From: Wuchereria bancrofti
Lineage: Eukaryota > Nematoda > Chromadorea > Rhabditida > Onchocercidae
Length of the DNA: 64,000 bases
Direction of reading: 5' to 3'
Assembly: GCA_005281725.1 (NCBI GenBank)
Contig: SSBO01000012.1
Span: 384,012-448,011 of the forward strand
Shown here one piece after another: positions 1-12,153 of this stretch. Positions within the stretch are counted from its first letter, which is position 1. Each line of letters opens with the position of its first letter. The notes under the pieces are model-generated. The model had not been told where the DNA came from, did not search any database, and was given only the letters and a program-made list of their open reading frames with translations. A program made the position numbers and the translations under genes.

Positions 1-376
1 CAATGATTTAGAAGAAAATTAAAAATTTAAGCTAAAAAATAAAACTAAAGAAAGATTAGTAAATTTTAGTAAGATTAGTTAAAAAAAAAGATTAGTGAAA
101 AAAAATTCTTTTTTTAAAGAAAAAGTACAACAAAAATATCTTTTTCTTTAAAAAAAAAAAGAGAAAAAAGTAGCAATAATTAGCAACAAAGGAAAAATTT
201 AAGAAATGATTGATATTTTTGTTTATTGTTTATTGTTTTTTTTTGGGGGGAAAATAGACAAATTAAAAAAATTTTTTTCTCAAGAAAATAGTTAAACAAA
301 TTTATTATATTATTATTATAAAGAAAATATTATTTTTTTATATTATCATACTATTAAGAAAATATTACTATCGTTG

Positions 377-900
377 CAAAATTTAGTTAGTTTTTAGATA
401 AAATAATTTACCGAGCATATTATGTATACAATTAGCTATGCATACAAGCTATAATACTAGCAATAAAGGAAAAATTTTTTAAAAAATGATTGACATTTTT
501 GTTTATTGTTTATTGTTTTTTTTCTTTTTTCATGAAAATAATTAAAATAAACAATCAAATATATATGTATGAATGATAAAAATTATTCAGTACTATTCAA
601 GATTGGTTATCCAATACGTGATATTAATAAACGAGCANNNNNNNNNCAAAATTTAGTTAGTTTTTAGATAAAATAATTTACCGAGCATATTATGTATACA
701 ATTAGCTATGCATACAAGCTATAATACTAGCAATAAAGGAAAAATTTTTTAAAAAATGATTGACATTTTTGTTTATTGTTTTTTTTCTTTTTTCATGAAA
801 ATAATTAAAATAAACAATCAAATATATATGTATGAATGATAAAAATTATTCAGTACTATTCAAGATTGGTTATCCAATACGTGATATTAATAAACGAGCA
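377..900. repeat. Near-identical direct repeat around an assembly gap
   Basis: Positions 377-637 and 647-900 are the same sequence apart from a 7-base indel in a TTTATTG run. They are separated by nine Ns at 638-646. Copy 1 stops exactly at the gap, in the middle of the exon that copy 2 continues. The repeat carries a truncated copy (591-637) of the carboxypeptidase exon that is complete at 854-972. A third, more diverged copy of part of the unit lies at about 188-243. The arrangement suggests two alleles left side by side at a contig join. The remaining sequence, 1-376, shows no coding exon. Confidence 0.9.
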
Positions 901-3900
901 TTTTGGATTGATGCTAATATTCATGCAAGAGAATGGGCATCAAGTCATACTGCACTTTATTTTATTAATCAGGTATGCATAATCATATAAAGGTACAAAG
1001 ATAAGAATAACATTAAATGATTGATTAGTATTATCAGTTTCATTGATAATAGCATGATCTTATCCATTATATTGAATTTTTTCATGTTAATTTACTAGTA
1101 TAAAATAGATTTAAACATATAACTTGTTTTAAATTTTTTTAATTTCTGAATTTGGAATTAATAATTTACAATTTTATTTCTTCAAAGTTTCAAAATTGTG
1201 AAATAAATAAGAAAAAAATTTTAATTTCTACACTTTCGAAAAATAAATTGAAATCTTTTAGCTTATTTAATTGGATTTGAAAGAATTATTTATTTCAAAA
1301 TTTATTAAATGCATTTAAGTTAATTTGAAAAAAAGGAAAAAAGAAATGCACAGAACAGATCTTGGAGAAATTTTTCAGTTAGTCTCAGGATTTGAAAAAG
1401 ATCCGGTTATAACACGTTATATAAGATCTATCAATATTTACATTTTTCCGTGCTTGAATCCGGATGGCTATGAATATACACGATCAAAACCAAATCCACA
1501 GGTTCTTTACTCTTCGGTTTTTTTTTAATACTTGAATAATTGAAAGTTTTTCAATTAAGTTCCAACATTTTGCTTTTTAACCAATTTTTTATTTGTATGA
1601 AATAATTAAAAAAAAAATTGTAATCATCATTTTTATAATGAATATTCATGCAATGGACGTAAATATAGACACATTTTTATTTACTGTTATAATAATGCTT
1701 GTACAACAACCATATTATATGCTAATGCTCATACAATAATCATATATATAGACATAGTAATGCTCATAGTGCTCGTACAATAATCTGTGACTATACATTA
1801 CTTATAATAATGTGCAGACAATAACCATACATACAAATATTACACTAACGCTTATGCAATAATCATACATACATCTATCGTAATGCTCATCCAATAAGTG
1901 TACACATATAATAATGCTCATACAACAATCATACATCTATCGTGATGCTCATCCAATAAGTGTACACATATAATAATGCTCATACAACAATCATACATCT
2001 ATCGTAATGCTCATCCAATAAGTGTACACATATAATAATGCTCATACAACAAATGAACAAGCATTGCATATCTTATACAGTTGAATTTTCTTAAATTACA
2101 ATACACAATCCTTATTGTTATAAGAATACTGAATACAATAAAAACATATTTTTACATCTTTGAACGAAAATGCAACATCAGTTTTTGCCTATAGGTTCGA
2201 TTATGGCGCAAAAATCGCTCACCGCAAAAATGTATTCGTTCACCATGGGGTGGCCGGCGATGTTGTGCCGGCGTCGATTTAAATCGTAATTTCGATTTTC
2301 ATTGGGCTGGTTTGCTTTCTTTTTATCTTTTTTTGTTTTCTTCTTCTTCTCTCTTTATCTTTCTTCCTTTTTGAGAAAAGAAGATTAGAAATTGAATTTT
2401 TATTGATATTGAAATGATTGATGATAAAATGATTAAATTGTAATGAATAATGATAGTGATTAACTGAATTCATTAATCCATTGCAATTGTTATTGTTGGA
2501 ACAGAAAAAAAAATGAAAATTACAAAATGACCTGGTTTATTTTGCTATAATTTGAAATGGAAATAGGGAAAATTAAATTTAAAATATATAATGTAATAAA
2601 TATTTTAATAGTTTTTTCAAGGAAGAAAAGAAATGAAAAAAAAAATAAGGAAACAAACCAAAAAAAAAGATAAATTTGTTTTACAAAAGAAATTTCAGAA
2701 GTTGGCTCAAGTGAAAATCCTTGTTCATACTTATATCAAGGTGAAAGCGCATTTAGCGAACCAGAAACAAGGTTTCGTCATCTTTTTTTTTTTAAAGAAG
2801 AGAAAAAAAAGAGAGAAAGAAAACAACAACAAATATCTTCGAAATGACATTTAAAAAAGAAATGGATGAGATTAATTTATAATGGAATGAGTCATATTTG
2901 AATATCAAATGAAAGTTAACTAGTGATGAATGAATTAATTAACCGTAATTAATTAGCCAAATAATTCATTTTTTTGACCTATTAAAAGCGCTGATCAAAA
3001 AAGAAAACAAAATTGTAGACTATATTTGGAAAAAAAAATTACAACATTTTAATTCAATAAAAATTATCATGTTACTAGAATTGATTGATAATATTAAAGA
3101 TTCAAATTTGCATATTATAATGAAAAACTTTTTTGAAGAACTACTAAAAGAACTTTTTTTTGAGAAATTTTTTAAAAGAAGAAGGAAAAGAAAGTTTAAA
3201 TAGTAATTTTTTTTCTTTATTAAATTAATTGGAAGTGAACAATTTGCAAGAATTTTCTAAATGTCTTAAATAATATTTGAATATTATTATGGCAACAAAT
3301 GAAATGGTTTAATAATCAAATAGTGCTTTTTAGGCATTTAAAATTTATAAAATTTTAAGATTTATTTTGGGAAAAAAAAAGAGACAAAAGCAATTATTAC
3401 ATAATGAAATTTGTTCGACTGAATTAGTATATTAAATGTAATAATTAAATAAATTTCAGAGCTGTAAGAGATTTCTTATTATCACCTGAAATGCAAGGTA
3501 AATTAGATGGATTTATAACGCTTCACACATATGCGCAACTATGGATACATCCATACAGTCATAAAGAAGAATCATTTCCTGACAATTATGCACAATTGGT
3601 TAATTAATTAAATTAATTAACTAATTGGCTAATTAAATAGTTACTAATAGTATTAATCATTTATTATAATATATATTACTTAGTTTGTAAATAAATTTAG
3701 CATAGCTAATAAGCTTATCATTTCATCATAATCATTACTGCATGAATAATCATTTCATTTATTTTAATTTAATTTCCGATAACTTTTTGAATGTTTTTTT
3801 TTGTCTTCTCTATTTGAATTCTTTACTTTTCTTTTTTTATAATTTTTTTTGGAAAAGGAAAAAAAAAAAATTAAATGGTATTTTTTTAGAAGCGTACGGC

Positions 3901-5429
3901 AAAACGTGCAGTTAGTCGATTGAAAAAAGTTTATGGAACACAGTATAGAATTGGCACTGGTGCTGATATTTTAGGTAAGTAATTAGTGTAAAAAAATTAA
4001 AAAAAAAAATTTTCATTTCAAATTTAAACTAAAAATTTTTTAACATTTAAAAAGAAGATTCAGTTTCAAATTAAATTAAAAAAAAACCATTTCAATGTTT
4101 ATTATCATTTCTTACTTATTCAGTTGTTTGTAAAATAATATATTGAAATTTAACTGTTGAGTAAATTTTTAGCACCGGCATCTGGTGGTTCAGATGATTG
4201 GGCTAAAAATGCACTTGGAGTAAAATTTGTTTATTTAATAGAGCTTCGACCTCAGCTCGAATGTACGTCAATCATTTTTCCAATAGTTTGCGCAGATGAA
4301 TATTAATTCATTTTTAAGATTTCAAATGTAGAAATTTAACTTTTTTTGCCATAAATTAAATCATAATAAGAAGATCATAATTTTTTTTTAAAATGAACTA
4401 AAGTTTTTATTCGAATTTAAGTTTTCAAAAGAAAAAACAAACGTTAGAAAATAATATTATGCTCTAATTTTCAACCTTTACTATTATTTCATGATCTTAG
4501 TGTATATTTCATTTTTGAATTTTCAGTATTAAATGGATTTATTTTAAATAAGGATGAGCTAATTCCAACAGCTGTTGAAACTTGGGAAGGTGTCCGAACA
4601 GTTATAGATGATGCAATTCGTGCTAATGATTTATTAAATTTAAAATCAATAGCTAGCGAATCTCTTTCTGCATTAGGCCAATTTATGAGGCATAAAATAC
4701 GTTAGTTCCATTTTTTTTCATCAAAAAAACTTTTTTTTTTGGTTCAAATAATTCAATTCAAATTGATTTCTAATTTTTATCGTAGTATATTAAATTTTAG
4801 CTTCTTTTCTTTTTATTTAAAAGTATTAATACGAATGATTTTATTTTATTTTATTTTTTCATTTCTTGTTAATAAAAATAATTTTAGCAATCAATAGAGG
4901 AGATAAAATTCAACAAACTAATGGAATTTCTCATATATTAGCTGGTATAAAAATTACACCTGAACTTCCAGCAATTAATATACGTTCAAGATCGCTCGGT
5001 TCAACGGTTTATTTTCATAATGAAACAATTGCATCGATACAATCAAATATCACAAATCAAATTGATCATATCACCAAATCTATTAATAATGGAAATGATT
5101 CATTAATAGCAAATATGGTAAAACCATTTAAAATTATTCATTCAAATTATAAAACAATGATAACTAATCAGATAAAATCATCAAATCAAACATCACTATC
5201 ACCATCATTATCATCATTATCACCTGTAACATTACATCCCACATCATTAGCAATTAATCATTTTAGCAATAGTAGTCGTAGGCAATTTTTAAATTCAAAT
5301 TGTAAAGATATTCGAAATTCATGTAAATTTTGGTTACGAACAAATCCAAATATATGCACAGAACAATATGAATTAATGAAAATTCAATGCATGCATACCT
5401 GTGAATATTGCGTACATTTAGATAATTAG
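854..5429 (+). CDS. Secreted M14A zinc carboxypeptidase with C-terminal ShKT domain (5' partial)
   Basis: A metallocarboxypeptidase that should remove C-terminal residues from peptides, probably secreted. Nine in-frame exons: 854-972, 1379-1501, 2195-2309, 2699-2771, 3460-3598, 3890-3974, 4173-4262, 4527-4700 and 4888-5429, about 485 residues. Catalytic landmarks appear in order: zinc ligands His and Glu in IHAREW (exon 1), the substrate-binding Asn-Arg in VDLNRNF (exon 3), the third zinc ligand His in TLHTYAQLW (exon 5), and the catalytic Glu in LIELRP (exon 7). The last exon adds a Ser/Thr/Asn-rich linker and a six-cysteine ShKT module from NCKDIRNSC to CEYC. The exon 1 acceptor is TTATTCAG at 851-853, and it begins inside a codon. 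The signal peptide and propeptide exons are therefore upstream, lost in the gap or outside the window. Nematodes have several M14-ShKT paralogues (SURO-1-like), so I do not assign a symbol. Confidence 0.93.
1690..2050. repeat. 62-bp minisatellite in carboxypeptidase intron 2
   Basis: Three almost perfect 62-base units start at 1873, 1935 and 1997. Each contains ATCTATCGTAATGCTCATCC followed by a second AATGCTCATACAACAATCAT half. More decayed half-units, recognisable by AATGCTCATACAATAATCAT-like cores, run back to about 1690. The array lies wholly in the intron 1502-2194, so it does not change the protein. Confidence 0.9.
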
Positions 5430-6215
5430 TAATTTATTTCAAAAATTTTTAAACTTTAAAACAGTAAACATTCTGTTTGGTTCTATTACGATTTTTGATT
5501 TTCGTTCAATTAATTAATGAAAATATAATTTATTCGTATTTATGTGTGCTACACTTATTTAGGACGATTAAAAAAAAAATTAACTTCGAAATTAAAACTT
5601 TTTTTTTGTTATATCTATTTGAGAAAATTTAATCGCTAGCAATCAATTTATCATCGTTTTTTTTTTTTTGTTTTTTCTTTTGATTTTTATTGTTAATAGA
5701 ATTAAAAATTTAACAAAGTTACGGGTAGTGATACTAATAGATTGGTAAAAAATTTGCTTTGAAAATTTTGTATAAATTTGAAACTAGTACACCAAATTTT
5801 AGAACAAATAAGAAAACTTAAAATTAAATTTGGTAATAAAAATTTTTCGATATTTTTATATCGTTATCATATTATTTGAATGAATTATTCCTCAAATTAT
5901 ACAGCCAAATTTTTTTTTAATTGAATAATTTCGATCTCGATAATTTTCAATAAAAGAAAATGGAAAATAACAACAAAACAAATATATTATGCTTGTTTGA
6001 TATGAAAATTGTAAAACATTGTAAAACAATAAGAAATGATAATGAAATGATTTCTTATCATTTCATTTTTTATATTTACGAATGCATATTCTAATGTAAA
6101 TAATAATTGGGAATGAACGGATAAATAATAAAAATGAAAAAAAAAAAGAATGCAAAGAAATGAAAATAAATGCTATACAAATTCAATATAATCGTAAGCA
6201 TTAAGTCAAGTATTT
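5430..6215. other. Intergenic sequence downstream of the carboxypeptidase
   Basis: AT-rich sequence with homopolymer runs of T and A. I see no exon with coding character and no RNA gene. The 3' UTR of the carboxypeptidase must lie at its left edge, but no single polyadenylation signal stands out among the many AATAAA-like words. Confidence 0.6.
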
Positions 6216-6452
6216 ATCGTTGTATTATTATTATCAATCGTTGTATGATCACTATCAATCGTTGTATGATCACTATCAATCGTTGTATGATTACTATCAA
6301 TCGTTGTATGATTACTATTGATCGTTGTATGATTGCTATTAGTCGTTGTATGATTACTACTAATCGTTGTATGATTACTATCAATCGTTGTATTACTACT
6401 GTTAATTGCTCTATTATTACTATTATCTGTTGTATTATCACTATTAATCGTA
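6216..6452. repeat. 21-bp minisatellite, about 11 copies
   Basis: Tandem units of consensus ATCGTTGTATGATTACTATC plus A start at 6216, 6237, 6258, 6279, 6300, 6321, 6342, 6363 and 6384. The last copies are decayed. Because 21 is a multiple of three, the array is open in one plus-strand frame (seven-residue repeats such as INRCMIT) and in two minus-strand frames. No start context, splice site or flanking exon supports translation, so I treat the open frames as a by-product of the period. Confidence 0.9.
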
Positions 6453-7013
6453 TTGTTACAATGTATAGCTTTTGAAAATTGCAAAATTTTCCTTCGTGTT
6501 AAATTGTAAAAGAATTTATGTGTAATAAAATTTGAAAGCTTATTGATGTCAGTCAAAAATAGCATCAATTTTAAAAGAATAAATTTTAGTTAAATTACCA
6601 TTTTAATGATTCGTTTTTTTTAAACAAGTATATAATAGTATGAAAGATATAACACTCATTTATAAATTCTCTATCGTGAATTCATTGATATTTAATGATG
6701 TGAAAGAATTCATGAATTTAATTCTTAATTCATATTAATAGTACGTATCAATCAGTTTACGTAATTTATATTAATGTTATGAAATAGCTCGTCAATTTAC
6801 GTAATTTATATTAAAGATACGGAAGATAATAAAGTAATTCAGTTTATTTTGATAGCATCACTAATCAATCTTAGCTGACGATAAATGATAAAAGATAACA
6901 GAAGAGTGAATGACGTGAAATGAAAGCTTCACGGACTACATACTTCTTTACATTCCATAGTTTTCATTATTCTGTATGGCGATGCAAAGAAGTACGTTGC
7001 CATCGTAAAAGCA

Positions 7014-7035
7014 ATAACGTAAATATTTACGTTAT
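7014..7035. repeat. 22-bp perfect palindrome
   Basis: ATAACGTAAAT is followed immediately by its reverse complement ATTTACGTTAT, with no spacer. A related ACGTAA word recurs in the neighbouring few hundred bases. No gene is adjacent. Confidence 0.85.
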
Positions 7036-8634
7036 CAAACGTAACGGATAAAATTACCATTGTATATTTAAGTGAAAAATCTTACGTGGAATAAAAATTC
7101 AATTAATTAATTATCTTTTGTTTTACCTTTTTAAAATGAAATAATAGTCTTATCTAGCAGGTGTTAATATTTTTCATTTTGCTACAAATATTGTGAATGT
7201 TTATTTATGCTTTGTACTAATAACTTAAGCTTGAAAGTTTTTTTTTTTTTTTTTTTTAAAAAAAGACAGAAAAAAAAGCAAAAACAAGAATGAAGAAAAA
7301 GAAAAACAAAAAAGAAAACCAAATATTTTCAAATTAAACGAGAAGAAAACAACATGCTTAAATGTAATTTTTGAAAAAATTCTTTCAAAGAACACAATGA
7401 AATATATCTCAAAGATTTTAAAATTTTGAAAAACTGAAACTCTTATTTGGTTAGATTTCCAGTAATTTTATCATGCAATTTATGAAAACTGATGTTGTAT
7501 GAATTTTCGTTTTCTTCCACCTTTTTCTTTGGGTTTTTAGAACAATTTTAAAATATTTTTGTGAAATAATTTCACGTTTAAATTCAATTTTTCATTTTTT
7601 AATATCAAGTTTTCTTTTTTTTTTCTTTCAAATAACCTGTAATGCAAGGTCTCATTTCTAATATAGCAACGAGGTAATAATAATACAATTGAATTTTGAA
7701 AAATCATACCGTAATTTCGATGATTTTTTTTGCAAAAAATGAATAGAAACCTGAAAAATGTATATATATGTATATTTGAATAATCATCGCATCGCATCAT
7801 CGTCACATGTCCCATTTATTCATTTTTTTTTTTATTTATTATTACTATTTTTTTCTTTTTTTTTTTGATAATTTTAAGAAACCGGAAAATTTAGCCATAA
7901 ATGTTCAAAATTCATACCTAATAAAATTTATAATTTAAATGCTCTAAATACTGAAACAAACGAATATATTAGCACAAAACATAGTAAAAAGCAAAACAGA
8001 AAAAAAAAAATGAATTTACAAATGAAAAAAACAAATTTATTATTTTTTAATTAATAAATTTTTCAAAATTTCAAAAAATAGCTAGCTTTCTTTTTTTTTT
8101 ACTTTTGTTAAAAATTATTACACTTAATATAATATCATAACAAAAAATGCTGATTAGGAAAAGTTGTAAAATGATACTAAGTATGTTAATGTTAAAGCAT
8201 TTCTGAACAACTGTTAGCAAAAGAATTCTTACAAATAAGTTTTATTTTATGCAAAAAAAAAAAAAAAATTTTTTTTCCCATCCCTTCATTAATAAAAATT
8301 GTTTATCAGCTTGCTCTCGATTTACCAGCATAATAGCAACTTCGTCTCTGTTACACATTTAACAAAAATTCTATATCTGCATTATCAGTTTCTGTTATCA
8401 TATCATATCACCGTCGTTATCATCATTATTGTTATTATTATCTGTGTCCATTAGTCCCATCATACTATTATCATTGTTATCATTAGTATCATCAGTCATT
8501 ATATTCAGTATCATCATTGCTTTAATTTTCAACAAACACAACAATGAATGTAAGACGAGAAAAACATTGGCCATAGATATTCCAACTGCTGCTGTTAGTT
8601 ATTTTGGTGGGCAAAATGCGGGCAAATGAAAAGG

Positions 8635-8719
8635 TATATAAATAAATAAATATATAAATAAATAAATACATATATAAATAAATAAATGAATAAATATATA
8701 AATAAATAAATATATATAT
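8635..8719. repeat. (TAAA)n / (TA)n microsatellite
   Basis: Imperfect repetition of AATAAATA and TATATAAA words. It produces a spurious Tyr/Ile-rich open frame on the minus strand. Confidence 0.9.
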
Positions 8720-11700
8720 GAGAGGGAGAAAATGTTCGTTCAAATGCTTTCATATTTCACTTTTTTTTGGTTTGAAAAACATTTTTCAAATGAAAAAAGG
8801 AAATGAATGATGGATGATGTAACGGAGAAGAAGGAAAAGAGGAAGAAAAAAACTGTATGTAATAATTATCATCTGATATCGATAAACTTATATAAATTGT
8901 GCTAACTAATAATTAAACCTAATAGCTAAATTGAATTATTTGTTTTAAAATTTGAAACAATTAAAAATTTAGCAAGTAATTTAATAATTCTTTTTTGTTG
9001 TGCTTTCTTTTTTAATTTGCTCTTTTTTTGTTTTTTTCGAACAAAATAATTAATTTGATTTGAGATGAAATTTTGCAAGTAAAAAAAAATAGATGAAATA
9101 TTTTTGCACCCATGTTTTATTCAATTTTTGTTCTAATTCAAATTTGTTGCAAATATTTTGATTTATTTGTTGAAAAATTTAGAACAAAATGAGAAAATTT
9201 TGAAGAAAAAAATCAATAAACAAGAATTTGCGTATTATTATTAATTTTAAAAGTCAACAATACAAGAAAATAAGGAAATTTCGAAGTGTAAATGGAACTT
9301 CATCCAGTCATATACAATTTTTTATTTCAAACAAAATAAACCAGAAAGTTTAAAAAAAAAAAGAACTAATTGATTGATTTTATCACTTACCGTGGAAATA
9401 AAATACCGAAATTGTTTAACGCATTTTATTCCAATATAAAACAATCGATTGCTAAAAAATTGCATTTAATTTGCATTTAATTTACAAATTATTTTAAATT
9501 GAAAAAATTTCATTTCATTTCTCAAATTGAATCAATAATTGGATTAAAAATGAGAGCTAATATCAATAATTAAGCAATTGATTATTCAGTGCTAGTGTAA
9601 ATATTTTTTCATTTTTGCTATTTGAAACATCCATTTAATTTTTTCCATATATTTTTTTTTAACTTTTTCATAGAGAAAGGCGAGAAATATCATTTGTGAA
9701 TATTTTGATACATTTTCACAAGAATTAAAATATCCAATATATTCTAATTTAACAGAAATAATGAAGAGAATTAAATAAAACGATTGCATCAAAAAATATT
9801 AGCATAAAACGATTGAAGGGATAACAACAACAACAATAACAACATCAATAAGGAGATCAAAGAACAAATCGATACATTTCAAAATTTAGTGTAAACAAAA
9901 TGCTTTATGAGGATGATTTATTAAAAATTTAAAAAAGACACTAACAATACCAAACAACAAAAAAAATGGCACTTATAGCAGTAGTAGTAGTAGTAGTAAG
10001 TAATAGTAGTAGTAATAGTAGTAAGTAATAATAGTATTTATTTAATATTTGATGGAAATTTTTATTTCATTCAATAAAATCCTTCAATCATTATGTTTCT
10101 ATTTTTTTTTTTTAAATAAGTAGGTAAGTGAGCGGTTATTAATTTAATAATTAATTCTTTATTAATTTAATAATTATTTGAAGAATTATTAATGAATTTG
10201 TTGGAAAGCAAAAAAGGAAAATAAATCAAAAATATTGATTTCAACTATTAGAATTATAAAATCATCAAGGAAGATATAATGTTAATAATGCTGATATGAT
10301 ATTTTAATTATCAATGATGATGATGATGATGATAATTATAATGATAATGATCAGTTCCATTTTAAAAGTGAATTATTTGAAAATAGAAAATGTTAAAATT
10401 TACATATTTGGCTTAATTACATAATTGATTATATGAAGTAAGTTTAAGGCCAAAGCATCATCAAGCAATGAAATGCATTGTTGAATAAATTATTTAATAA
10501 TTCACCTCTGATTAATTTATTCATTATTTAAGCTTTACTTTGACCCCTTTTACTTTAATTATTTAGAGGGATAAGAAAGTTATCAATTTTTTTTGGCAGC
10601 CAGGAAAAAAAATGATTTTTTAAATTATTTAGGAATGTTGAATGCCACTAGCTAAGAAGGATAATGATGATAAAAGAATGATAATAATTAATTGTACCTA
10701 CATATAATATCACCTATTACAGACATTTCTTCCTTTATTATTATCATCATTCTTGTTATACAGTAATAATTACTTTATCAATGATTTATTTATTCATCCA
10801 TTTTTCATCAATTATTTTAATTAATGAATTCCATTTGTATGTTTATATATGTGTAATCAAATTCTGTTATTATTATATGACAAATATAATTTGTTGAATT
10901 GCTTATTAAATTTTTTTTTAACTTCCAATCTTGCATTCTTTTAGGAAAAAGAAGTGGAAAATATTTAATTATATTAAATATGAATTAAATTAAATTAAAT
11001 TAAAATATATTAAACTATTTGAATTATATTGCAAATAAGTTTAACATTCACTCTAAGCATAATTAGTTTAAACGTATCTACTATCTTTTATGTAAGACGT
11101 TGGTTGAAAGGCAACAACTAAAACTAAACTCCCACTCTTCCAATCTTTTAAAAATAATGGAAGTGAATTTTGTTTCACAACAAAACTGCAAAATGAGGTG
11201 GAACTGAACTATACGAAAATTAAACAGTATGAAAATATATGTAAAAGAGAAAGAGAGGAAAAGAGAGAGATGGAGAGGGTAAGGGAGAGAGAGAGAAAGA
11301 AAGAAAATGAGAGAAACAGAGAAAGTTTAATGAAATGAAATAAAATGAAATATGAAAGTATGAAAGAGAAGAAGAAAAGAATGAAAGAATGTTATTGGTA
11401 ATGATTGAAAACAAAAACAAGCGAATATTTTTCAAATTTTGTTCCTTTTTTTCTCTTTCCCTCCCTCCCTCTCTCTTTCTTTCTCTTTTCTCTTCTAAAG
11501 AAAAAAAAAAGAAAGTAAAAGAAGCAAGAGGTAAAAAGGATAGATGGATAGTTTGTATGGATGAATGTAAGGCAAAATGTAGTTTTAGTTTAAAGAAGCT
11601 TATTTTTGCAACCAATGAAAAATCATCGTTACTTGTTAAATTTTTAATTTTTTCTTTTCTTTTTTTTTCCTTTCTTTAAACAAAAAAAAGGAAGCAAAAA

Positions 11701-12115
11701 TAAAAATTTTTGAAAGAAACAAAAATAAAAAAAGAGTGAAATGGAATAAAGAAAAAAATCAATTTAAGGTTATAACGAAAATTATAATCAAAATTGTATA
11801 ATTGTTGAAAACAGTTAAAAAAAGAAAGAAATAATAGTTTTTTTTTCCTTTTCCTAAAAAATACTGAATATTTTTTCATTTCGTTCGTAATTGAAATAAA
11901 AATACAAAATATCGATTGTTAAAAAATATCGTTAAAACATGAAATAAAATTAATAAATTAAACAATGATGAAAAAACGGGAAGGAAATAAGCAAATTTTT
12001 CATTCCATTTTAACTACTTGTCATTACTTATCATTCTTGTTATCATTTGTTATTATAACTATTATTATTATTATGAATATTATTATTATTGTTATTATTA
12101 TTAGGCAATTGTTAT

Positions 12116-12153
12116 AAACTTTTATAAAAGTTTATAACAATTGTCAATATGAT
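12116..12153. repeat. 38-bp perfect palindrome
   Basis: The first 19 bases, CAATTGTTATAAACTTTTA, are followed directly by their exact reverse complement TAAAAGTTTATAACAATTG. There is no spacer and symmetry breaks at the next base on each side. On its left is an (ATT)n run from about 12060. It could extrude as a cruciform or fold as a hairpin if transcribed. No coding sequence is near. Confidence 0.92.

Larger units (their letters stand above)
6453..12115. other. Gene-free AT-rich sequence
   Basis: I find no supportable gene here. Contents include a short direct repeat with a TTTACGTAATTTATATTAA core at about 6757 and 6794, a 22-base palindrome at 7014-7035, a poly-T run near 7238-7257, a (TAAA)n array at 8635-8719, a (TAG)n stretch at about 9980-10030, an (ATG)n stretch at about 10315-10335, and GA-rich tracts at about 11232-11345. 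The modest open frame around 8429-8629 is made of ATC/ATT repeats. Confidence 0.6.

Noticed and set aside
1325..1378. In-frame sequence before LVSGFEKD could be extra carboxypeptidase coding sequence
   Set aside because: Starting after the TTTTTCAG at 1371-1378 gives the correct phase from exon 1 and the conserved INQ-LVS junction. The upstream part is intron.
2279..2473. Minus-strand open frame over 2279-2473
   Set aside because: It overlaps carboxypeptidase exon 3 and a Lys/Arg-rich artefact of a CT tract. No independent support.
8429..8629. Hydrophobic open frame that looks like a signal peptide or membrane protein
   Set aside because: It is made of ATC/ATT trinucleotide repeats. The composition, not selection, explains the Ile/Leu/Ser run.
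11220..11679. Long open frames on both strands at 11.2-11.7 kb
   Set aside because: GA/CT low-complexity tracts translate to Lys/Glu/Arg or Phe/Ser/Leu runs. No conserved motif or splice pattern.
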